Positions 51,401 through 63,400 of a stretch of 64,000 nucleotides of DNA are shown here, one piece after another. This DNA is from Edolisoma coerulescens. Its lineage: Eukaryota > Chordata > Aves > Passeriformes > Campephagidae. The notes beneath the pieces are model-generated. The model searched no databases, was not told where the DNA came from, and saw only the letters and a program-made list of their open reading frames with translations. Position 1 is the first letter of the stretch. Each line of letters opens with the position of its first letter. The stretch is taken from positions 124,001-188,000 of the forward strand of contig VWZW01000843.1 of the NCBI GenBank assembly GCA_013397115.1. Direction: 5' to 3'. A program made the position numbers and the translations under genes.

Positions 51401-54400
51401 CCACACTAAAATTCAGGAAAATGCACTGCAAATCCTTGGTTGTATTTTTCTTTATGATACATTGCATTAACTGCCCTTTTCTGTCCCATTAGGATCAAAC
51501 ACACAAGAGTTGATGATCTTCCAGACACCTTCAATATATCTACAAGAAAAGAAAATTCTTACAAACACCTAAATATTAAAGTAGCACTTGCAGCAATTAA
51601 GATCTTTATGTTATTTATAATATAAAGTTCCAGTAAGGCAATTTCTGATAGTTGTTTAAGGTTAAAAACTCTCTTCTCTGAGTAAAAGACAGTCAGAATT
51701 TGTGAAAACTTCCAAGAGAGGTTTTATCACTTGAATACTACAGAGTAAAATGTAGTACTCTAGTCTGCTGTAAGCAATCATATAAAGCTGTAAAAATAAA
51801 GGAATTCTTTATGCAACCACAATGCTGTGCCTCATGCTATAAAAATAGACCAGGCATGCAATTTCTTTTTTGCAATAAAGCTACAGGGCAATTTTCCAGA
51901 AGAAGAATGAATCTGGAATCTTATTACAAAGACTTCCAATTGAAAATCACCAATTAAAGGAAGATGGCCTCAAGCACTTGGTCTCTAAAACTGCTTGTCA
52001 GAGAATTATGTCGGCTCTAATAAAAGTAATTAGGTACTGAAGGTCTTAGACACCACTACTTCTGTGATAAAAAGACTGTTGCAAAGGTTGAGAGACACCA
52101 GCTTGGGATAGAAGCAGGACAGTATTTTATTGACATTCTAAAGTCAGGTTTTATAACGATAATTAATCATCTATACTTCTAGTGAACAATTAACATTATT
52201 CTATGACGAAAAAAATATGCCAAACTTATTTGATCAGAATGACTAACAGAAATGAAAATCTAAGCAAGATGGTAGAAATACAAAGGAAATATGAGCTTCA
52301 GGATAAAAACCTCACAATTTGCCAGCTTTAAGGGACAGGTTTCTACATCAAGATATAGGCCATCATCAAGTTGTGTTGGTTGTGCAGCCATTTTAGTGTG
52401 GTCAAGGACTTTAAATCAAAGTTGGACACATTCTTAGATTTGGTCCAAGCTGATGTTATGTTGGCACAAGAAAGTATTTCACAATAGCTCAACATTCACA
52501 ACCCAAAACATGTAACAGCATTGGCTAACATGAGCTTCTATTTCTAACTACTGTTTTTGAAAATCCTTTTCACATTCATTTTGTACTCACTTTTCTCATT
52601 CTGCAGTCACTAGTAAATTTGAGTAAAAACATAAAATATCAGGTGAGGCAGAGAGACTGGTAGTAGGACCAGTAACTAAGTTTTTCTAAGTAACTGTTTC
52701 AAGACATACCAATATTGGTATCATTCTTTTCTTTTTAACTTAACAGCAACTAGATTTTCATTTTTAAGCTGTTGGGGTTTTTTTTAAACATGCCATGACA
52801 GTCATTTCCAGTTGCATGGGACTGCTATTAACAGCAGCATCTTTGCAAACACTGCCAGAATGGAAGCCAAAGGTAGCATGGAAACAGGGTCTCCTCTCTG
52901 TTCTGAACACAAAAATACACAGCTGATTTAGTTAGGCTTGCAGAACATATCAAGAAGACGCCAAAACAAAAGCACTGCTACTATCCTACTCCATGGCAAT
53001 TCCTTTCAGGATGAAAAGAAAACCAGTTTCTAAAAAAGCCAAACCAATGCCCTCATAAAATTCACTTCAATTATTTACAACTATAAGAACTGTATTAAAC
53101 ATCGAATCTCTACTTTGTTTTCTTGGCTACTGAAATTATAATACCCAAGAAAGTTGTTTAAAAATTTGAATCTATTTCCTTGCCACGGAAAACTAACATT
53201 CCCCACTGAACTCTGAATCAATTTCTACCTCCATGAGTAAGGGAAATACATATCTAGACAGACAATCAAAACCACAAAAAGATAGCAATATTTTGAATCT
53301 CTATAATCTAATAGTGTTAACACACATATTTTCAAAATAACTCAAAATATAGTTATCAAATGTATCTAGAGTTTGTATGAAATGGAATTTCCAAAATCTT
53401 TAGGAAGACCTAACTATGAAACCAGTTCCACTGCAATTGATACAAACCATGAAGTGGCCTACAGCTTTTCAGAAAAGTAGTGTCTAAAAAATGCAGTCAA
53501 TTACACCGTGTCACCTCTCAGCCAGAGAGTATTTTATAAAGTTGCTAACATTTCCTCCACATAAGAAGTTGGTAAAACACAGGAAATTCTGCAGACTACT
53601 GTAAGTAAATTTTGAGGAAAATCTTTTACTTACCTAAGCACAGCAACAGCATGCACATTTTTAAAGCAATAAGATAATTACCATTAATACAGAAAGCAAT
53701 GTTTAGTGGCAATTCCCTTTTTAAAGTTTTTATTAAGTTTACTCACTGTTATATGCAGGATATAGCTGTGTAATTCCTCATACCATGATCATGAAAAAAA
53801 AATACTACTGTACACAAAAAAGGATATCGTTCCAAAACCAGAAGAACCACGTCACATACATCCAGAATTTTGTTGCCAAATATATTCCAAGAGGCAGTGC
53901 ACTGTGCATGGAGTGATCAAAGAATGACCTGTAATGCAGAACAATGTCACACGGTAAGTTTCAATTTATAAAATGTCAATCCTGAACTACTGCTTCAGGA
54001 AAACACTTCCTATTAAAATACGTACTATATGGGATATTGCAAACTATGCCATAAATACATTTTCCTCACTTTTCTGTTCAAAGTTCACGAGAAATTCCCT
54101 TTTTCAACCTGCCAAGACAGGCAGACTCATGCTAAAACTACACTGTGAAAGCAGTTAGGAACCAGTAAGATTCTTAGCCACATGAGCAGTGGTGGCAAAC
54201 CATATTAACTTTTGAGATTCCAGTGCTAAAGGTGTTTTGGAAACCCATACAATGAAAACTGCACGTTAAAATTACTTCACTAAGAAAAAAACTTAAGAGA
54301 CCCTGGTGTTATCAGCCTATATACTTGAAATATTTCAGATTATTGAATATTTTGCTTCTGCTATAGTTGCCAATAGAAAGTTGGAAAAAAATCCAGACTT

Positions 54401-57400
54401 ATTAATTTCCTGTATCACAACATTTGCCAAGTTCTAAGATAAAATGCTGCTACACTAATTAAAAAAAAATTAAGCCATCAGAATTATTTTCATTTTCTTA
54501 CACTCCTGCATTTTAAAGACTCTTCTGAATGAAGCTGAATACAGTTGAAACAAACTACATGAATGACTAAGATATTCCATATTCAAGAAGAAATTGCTAC
54601 GAAACCTATGGAAAGCAACACTCTAAACAACTAACCTCCCTGAAATAAAACTTCTGCATCATCTACCTAAACATCCTGATATTGATCCATTTTGCTTTTT
54701 TTGTGCTGGTGGTTCCCTCAAGGCTGCCACAGACAAATGTGTGCAAGGAGTAGTCTCCATTTCACTTCTTTACTCCCTTACAGTATTGCTCTCTTCTCTA
54801 GCGGAAGTTCCTTAGGTCTTTGGAGAAAACCCTGTAAGGAACACGAGCTCATTTGATGAATAATAAGTGAATATACATTTGGACACAAAGTAGTTACTCT
54901 GCACTAATCTTTCTTTCAGTGACTTCTGTGCATTTTTGTGTGTGTGAAAACAGGGATGAAAACACAACTAAGCAGATTAGCTAAAATTCTACAGAAAGAA
55001 GGAAAACACTATTAGAATAACAGCACAAGTTTAATTCAAACCTGGGCTTTTTGAAAAACACTTCAAAAAGGACTTATACTAAACATTAAGCAATGGATAA
55101 GAGAAAATAAGAATGTTAATCCTGAACACCTGTCAGGTAGGCCAAAAATATAAAACTTGACAAAACATAGATCTTGAGAGATTGGAAGAAATCTTGTCCT
55201 TCCTTTCTGTAGGAGGCACAGTTGAGGATTTGCATTGGCAAATAGGTTTTTTTTGTGGGAAGAGGACAGCAAATTGCACAGCCTCAGAGGTGACAAAAAG
55301 ACTAAACAGATCATCTCCAAGATCCTGCAAAAGCTTGATAACCTTCCACTTCCCTCCCTGACTGCTAAGCTCACTAAAATCTTCTGAACTTGGTTTAAGG
55401 AGCAGATATATTTTCCTCTTTATACAGAAAGAAAAGAGAAGCAAGTGGTTCCAAATAAACATGACATCCAACCCCAGAAAAGCAGAAAGCTCCTAAGCAT
55501 GGGGATACAAGAAGTTCTTCCATCTTGGCCACACATGGTAATGAAAAGCAAAGGAGAGATGATGCAGTCTACAGATCTTGAAAATCCACTGGAGCATGAC
55601 TACACGTGTGTGTGTGTGTGCACGTATATTCGCAGATGCATTTACAGACATTAAAGTAATCATAAATACAACTAAAAGTCTTTATGATCAGGTAACAAGA
55701 TGTACAAAAAATACTATTAGAAAGCAGACTTTTTCTTTACTCACTTCTTTCCACAACAACAAAAGCTACAAAATCTGATTCTGACTTAATTTCTCTATAA
55801 ATCTCTTTAGATGCCTTTGTGCATTTAAATTATTAAAAGAAAACAGTTTTAATGGTACACTTGTACATTGTCTTTATTACTTCATAGCAACTTTTCCATT
55901 GCCTGCTTTCTGCAATATTCATGCTGATAACTCTTTGCAGACAGACATTCAGCACCCTCCTCTGGATAATGACTGAATTTCTGTCCTGCTGTTAGTGTCT
56001 GTTAGCTCAGTGGTATTCAGCCAAGATAATTCCATGTTTCACAAGACAAAAGAGCATTACAGGAGTGATAGTTGCACAAGATCTTTCCCAGAAATAAAGA
56101 CCAATTCCAAAACATGGAAATTTAAGGTTATCTATCCAATAAAGATGCCAGTAAAATACTTCTTGCATGCACACTAAACAGAGTGTCCCAGTAAAACACT
56201 TACTTTGAAAGAAACTGCACCATAGCCCAAACGCCACCATACATCAGGCCTTTAATGAGCCAAGAATCAATGTCTAGGTCTGCTATAAACCCAACCAGCC
56301 AAATAACTAGGAAAGGAGTTCCCAGCATCACCTTCTGACGGAATTCCTGTATAGAAATAAACACCAGTAAGTAACTCTATTTTCAGGAACAGATTGTATA
56401 ATAATATTCTCTAATAAACAGGACAGTCACAAAACCTTAAATTTTCAGGAAGCTTGACACTGGGGGATAAATCTTCATGAATTTTTCTCATTTCCTGTAT
56501 TTACATACCTCCAATGAATTTGCAAGGAAAATAAACCTTCCTAAAATTATATTACAAATCAGTAACTTCGTTTTAAAACTGCCTCCTAGAGACTTTGCTG
56601 CTAATCCAGAATCAAGGCAGCATTAGCTCTTTTTAAAGAATCCGTAAGTGTATAAACTGCCACACAGCACATGACAATCTCAGTGAACTTCCATGACTCA
56701 GGTAACTGCAGCCTTTAAGTCATACTGAAGCAGCCATGAATAAAGATGGGACCTTTTTTGTCTTACGCTATGTGGATACAACTCCTGATGAGAGTACTAA
56801 ATTCTTTCCAGATAATCAAAGCACAGTGACAATGAAATGTACAAATCACTTCAGGTCAATAACCACTGCACTGTTACAGTGCTACAGGGTTAAAGCACAG
56901 ATTGTAGCAGTACTTTGAGCATCTTGATGCAGTATATCTTTAAATCAAAAAATTATAACAAATCACTGGCAGCAATACTTAATATCCAGCACAACACTCT
57001 GCCTGAGTGTTGATGGATACTAAGAAGAAAACATCAACTCTTACTAAGTTATCAAACAATAGGCAGGAGGACAGTTCTTCATGCTAGAGCAGTATGTTAA
57101 CCCTTACACCCTCATTTCCTGCCTCTTCCTACCTGCAGTATTAAACAATACTCTGAGAAGCAAAAGGCCTCCGCATTAGAGATTTATATGTTACATTATA
57201 CTGCTAAGACTGACTGCTTCTTTCATTCAATACAATAACAATAAACAATACATAATTAGAGAGGAGATCAATGCTCAGGACACCCAAAATGCTTCTTTCC
57301 TCAGCTACCTGAGAGTCAGCTTTGGAAAGTCTTGGCTTACCCCAGCAATACGAGACCACTCGATACTTTCCTAACATTGAGTTAGCACAAAAACTAAAAG

Positions 57401-60400
57401 TAAATGTATGAAAGCTTAGGGTTTTATTTCCTCCTGCCCTAAATAAAGCACATTTTTTTTCCTTTTGCAATTACTTTTGTCATAATAAAATGACATTCCT
57501 TAAAGTTGAAATGTGGGAAAATCACAGTCCTGAACTTCTTTTAAACAAACACACAAGACCCCAAACCAAGAGCAGTGGTAAGATTGATCTACAAAAGTGT
57601 GATACTACTACTTACCTTATCTGCTTTTAGTTTTCTCAGAAAGGATGGACTATCATACCCCTTTGCCTGTCTTGCTTCTTGTAGATGATTGATCATCCAA
57701 ACGTTCTTCCTTTGTTTTGCAAGATCAAGTGGTGATTCTCCCTGTCAAGAGTATAAACATGGGAAACATCCAATTTAAAAATAAAATGCATTTGGAGCAC
57801 TTTTGAAAGAGAAGATTGGCTGTTAAAAACAATACATTTCAAATCAATTTAACTACATTCTGGCATACTTTTTGCTCTGCAGCTTACTTGACACCAAACA
57901 TCATTCATTCCTTTTGGTTTTTCACTCTCTCATAACTATACAAGTGTGGACAAGTCAAATATTAAATGTATAATCTTCAAAAGATGTATGTCCTGACAGT
58001 AATAATTGTTGCCTTTGGCACAGAACAAATCTGTGTTCCACTATACCACACACAGTCTACTAGTCTGTAAAGGAAAGACTGTGCTTCCCCCTTCAGCTAT
58101 TGACAGGCAGCAGAAATCAAGCAAAGAATAAGAACCTGTGACCCACTGGATCATGGAAAGTCTCCCAAGTCTAAAGCCTGACTTCTTAGTTAATTCTCTG
58201 CCTTTTGGCAGAGTGAAGTTACTAATATTATGGAATGCTTCTAGGATTTTTTTTCCACGAGCTTAATGTTCTTAGGTTCATTTCAGTTACTGAAGTCCTA
58301 GGAAGACAACATGAAAGAATAAACTGAGTGCTCATGTCCAACTTATTTCAAAACTCTGAGCTTTTACGCTGAGCTTGTGTTTCATGTATTTTGGGTGCTA
58401 AGCCAGCAATGGCCCATGTTTTTATTTCTGTAATTTCAGAAAGGACTAACAGATGAAGCAAAAGAGAAACACAGAGCAGAAGATACAGGGACCAAAGGTT
58501 CCTACCAAACTGATTTGATTTTATTGCTTTTTAAACATTTAGGAAGAGACCTAAATGAAAAAGTTATTGTCTTGGTCTAAAATTATAGAGGAGGCAAGAG
58601 ACAACCAATTGCAGGTACCTCCAGCTTCAGTTTTGCATTTGACTCTTCCTCTCTTCTACTGGAGTTAACTCCCCTCCTAAACAAATCATTCATGGAGGCT
58701 TGAAAAATGGCTGAATCCTCCATCGCTCGGCCCCCTCCTAAAAAAAAAGTGAGACAGGTACTAGAAACTGAAACTACCCAGAAAGGGCAATAATTACTAT
58801 AGACAGAAGAGATTTCAAAGATTAAAAACTACAGTTAGCTACCTATATCCCACAGAAAGACAATGGGAATCGAGTACTTAATGGTTATCTTTGCCTTTGA
58901 AATCTTGCTCCAAATCTTTAGGAGAGTAAGTAGCACAGACTACAAATTGTGAGGTGAAGCTTTTTGCTATTTAACAGGATCTTTCACACCTTCTGTGCGA
59001 GAAGTTTAGCTATCAAAATCAGTTAAAAAAACCCCAAACCTTCTCAGTTAATTTGGCTTCAAAGTTATTTAGCCAGATGTTCAAAAAACCAGATTAAATT
59101 AACTCCATTCTCAACAGAAATGCCTGAAATCAAACTATTGGTGCCTGTTTCATCACAGGTTTAATAGCACCTTGAATTGCTAATATCTGGGAAACTCCAG
59201 AGATGCTGTTGTTTTAGTATCACTTTGTATATCCAGACTGTAAAGATTACCTGTGGACAAGCAATCCCCTCTGGGAGTTGATCTCCCAAGTAAATCCTGA
59301 AGTTGTCTTGGGGTCCAGCTGAGCATCCCTTCCACTAGAGGGCCATGAGACACCTAGGAACTGCCTAGATAAAAAAATTGAGGGAGCTTTAAAGAAGTCT
59401 TTGACTATACTTCTCATCATCTGGCCATTTTAATATTTTCCTTGTCTTTACAGGAGTAGTGGATGGCTGACTTGCTCGAAAATTAAAAAGAATATATCAG
59501 GGAACCTAATCTAGTAACAGTTAAGATTGTCAGCAAGCAATAAGGCTTCAATAATATATATTTAAAGTATTTAGATAGAAAGAATAATCTGAAGAGTCAT
59601 TACGATAGGGACCTGTACATGTAGACTTCCATTGACAAGCCTAAGATACACTGCATAATCAAGAAACTACATTTAAAGTTCAATAAATGATTCACTTACA
59701 GATTAAAAAAAAAAAAAANNAAAAAAAAAAATTCTTTCTTAGACCATAAGAGCTCTTTTAGGTCTCTGTATCTCTCTACTAAAAAAATGAGTTTCTGCTC
59801 ACACTTAAATAATATTTACAAGTTTTCCCCAAGTCCCCAGTGATAACCCGGCTCCCTGGGAAATCCTGTCCTCGTCTGCCCAATCTGTCTATTGGTGTGG
59901 CAAGATAATTCCCTCAAGAAAAAAAAAATCAACCAAACAAAAAAACCCACTCTACTTTGATTACTGAAAAGCAGCTTCCAACTCTAACATTAATCTAGTT
60001 CTCAGAAAGAAAAAAAGAAAGTATCTTACTACAGAAAGGAAAATATTAATTTCTTGTACAACATAATAAAAGGAGGGTAAATAACAAAACAGGACTAACT
60101 CACTGCTGGTATCAAGCTTTGCTCTAGAATAGGAGTGCAATTGTTCAATTACTTCACAAACTGTCATGCAAAATAAGGAACACTTTCCTGAGATGACTGG
60201 TCCCAGTTTGTTTTGAGCCCAGGCAGCCAGCAGCATATGCCTTTCTAATACAGACTAACTAGAGCTGATAACAATAAAGTCAAACCTCACATCTAATATT
60301 TCAGTCATTTCATCATTTGAAGAAGATGAACAGCCAATGTATTTCTATAACTCAGCTGTCTTACCATCATTCTTGCTCAATTCTGTGGGCTATCTGAGAA

Positions 60401-63400
60401 AAGGACTTCACTAGATAGAGCTGCAGAAATCTGGAAGTGACTGCATCAGAAAGAAGCCTTTCACAATTCCTTTTATTTCTGAGGAAGCATGAGCCAAACA
60501 CTTAACAATTAGTTTTTGGCTCCAAGAAAACTTTTTTGCTGAACAGTCAAAGTAGGGGTACCAAACTAAGTTTCTACTTGCCTTTAAGAATCAACCAAAT
60601 TTTTATATTTCCTGTATATTTACTACCACTTAAATCACCATCTGTTATAAAGTCATTGGCTGAATGGCAAAACTGACATTGCTCAAATGCTTTTGATCCT
60701 CTGAAGATCCTAAAAACCTGGGAAGGCATGCAAGAAACCTAGACTCCACTGCAGAAGATATGCAGTGGTCAGCGAAACCAGACATATCTTCTGGCATGAC
60801 TGGAAAGATATCATGATCCAGCAGGTTCAAAAATCTATTTTTTTACTGACTGCTGCTGTCTGTCAATAAAGAAGACAAGACGATGAACTACTTCGACTAG
60901 CAGATACTTTTTCATATAGCCAAACACAGAAATTTTTGTTACAGATTTCATAAGAGTCCAGAAATGTAGGTAAGGTGATGACTTTAGAACTCTTATTACA
61001 CTAATCAGTCTGTCAAGACAAGCAAGGTATGACAAACTGATTTTTTTTCCAGAAAAATACCTTAATTTTTTACCATAGGTGGCATAGGAAAATAGCTTTT
61101 CAACACAAGAAGTGAGCCTAGAAGCATAATTCATCCACACAACTGACCTTACAGACCAGGAATAATTAATAAATATTCACACCTCAGTGCATGCAAGAGG
61201 CTAGCTGATTTGTTTTAAACATGTAAAAAGCCATGTGATTCCTTCCAATGTGTTTTCATTCATGATTATGAACATTTATGATATTCTGAAGTGGATGTAG
61301 GACCTAAAAAGCTGCCAGCAAAATTTGGCTGCACCCTTAAAAAGGCTGTTCCATGCTCTTCAGGAAAACTGATGCGTATTTTTTTTAAAATGTATTTCTA
61401 TCACTTGTGGCCAAGCAAAATAGGCCCCAGCCATCTTAATCAGTAGGAAAAATGGTGAAAGGACAAATAAATTAAATTATGTGTTAGCACATTAAAGCTG
61501 TGTTTTCAAGTGTAACCACTCTGCCTGTAACACTCTTTAAGTGGAAAATACAAATATTTGAAGAGAAATTGAGTAGAGAATTCTTTTGCTGAAAGTGAAT
61601 TCTCTGACACCACAGATGAAACAGCTTGGGTAGCAAAATGCATCTAATTTGATATACAGAGCATCTGGAGGTAATGGACAAAACTGCATTCCAAAGGCAC
61701 ACCTTCCAAGGCTGGAGAAGCTCCAAGTCTATGGCAGAAATTCTAAGAGCTGTTTCGCTGGTCTAACATATGCTGGAGATGGGCTCTGTTAGTACAGAAT
61801 CTAGCTTCATTGCTAAGAAATTCTGGTAATCAGGCAAGTTAAGTTCACATGCAAAAAAAGAGCCCATTTGCTTATTTCACTCCTACTGGCATTTTCAGGC
61901 CTCCAATTTGCTTACTGGCACTGGGAGACCGACTAGAGAATTTTTCAGCTCTCTGGAAGAGGACAGAGATGTCTCACATCTTACTCCAACAAACAGTCAC
62001 CTCAGAACTTCACTAGAAGATATTCAGTCAGGTTTCCAATTTTGCATCCAAATACACCGGTCTTCACACATGCAGTCTAATTGCACACCCCACTCACCTA
62101 TATTTACACATAATCATCGTTACATTATTTACTTGAGTATCTTTTATGGTGCAAATCTAGTGGTTATGCATCACTGTTATGAAAAAAAATGCCAAATGAC
62201 ACATTAGTGGCATTGCTTTTGCTCTATCTTCATGATCCCACTACACCCACAATAATAACCTATTCTTGAGATTTTTCATAGGCTCTGTTATTTCTGCCTC
62301 AAACCACTTACAATTAAAACACACCAAACGTTTACCTTAATATTTTGAGCATCAACATTAGCTCCAGCTTCTAACAGAAGACTAATAACTGTAGTATTTC
62401 CTGCTAGCACAGCCCAGTGCAATGCTGTGTTTTTGTGGTATTTGTCTCCCAGATTAACCGAAACATTGAACGTAAGTAGTAATCGCGTTGGATCCACACT
62501 AGAAAAGAAAATTCTTGTTAGATCTACAGATGAACTCAAATACATCCCAACTTATTGCTGATGTATTCAATTTCTATGAAGATCATTGATCAGGTACACT
62601 ATGCAATAGCAAAGTGACATTTTTTGCCGCCAATCATGAATGACCCAAAAATCTCTTCCCACCAAAACCAACCACCATTCTGTTGACTTTTAAAGGACCT
62701 CCCTAAGACAGCTCATTCTGGAGTATCATGAAACATTTGTTCTAAAATTCTAGTTTTGTGTTTACCAAAATCTAACATTACTAACAGATTTGTAAAAATA
62801 TGCACATGATTATTTACTTGAACAATGAAAGTTCAAAACACGTTATGTTTCCACTTCACAATCCAGAAGATGAAAATGAAATAGGATGAGAATGTTGGTA
62901 ATGGCAGCTATTGGTAAGAGCTAGTTTGTGTTCCTCCCAACAATCGATGGAGATAGGCCCTTCCAAACAGAATCTAATTCAAACATTTGTTCTTTGGAGA
63001 AGTGTTATTTTTCATCAATTTTTTCCAATCATCTCCACAGGAAGGAATAGTGAATACTTCCTCACAGTACCTTCTCTCTTGAAAAAGTCATTGTACTGGG
63101 TTTGGCTGAAATCAAGTTAATCTTCTCCACAGTAGCTCCTATGGTGCTGTTTTGGATTTGTGACCAAAGCAGCATTGATAACATAGAGATGCTTTAGCTA
63201 TTGCTGAACAGTGCTTACACAGGGTCAAAGGCCTTTGCTGTTCCTCATGCTGCCCTGACAGTGAGCGGGAAGGGGTGCACAAGAAGCTGGGAGGGACACA
63301 GCAGGGACAGCTGACCCCAGCTGACCAAAGAGATATCCAATACTGCATGGCAGTGTGCTCAGCAATAAAAGCTGGGGAAGAGAAGTAGGAAGCAGAGGAC

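Noticed and set aside
55063..55471. Overlapping 103- and 112-codon minus-strand frames
   Set aside because: Inside a ZDHHC17 intron, different frames over the same DNA, no known family and no splice signals.
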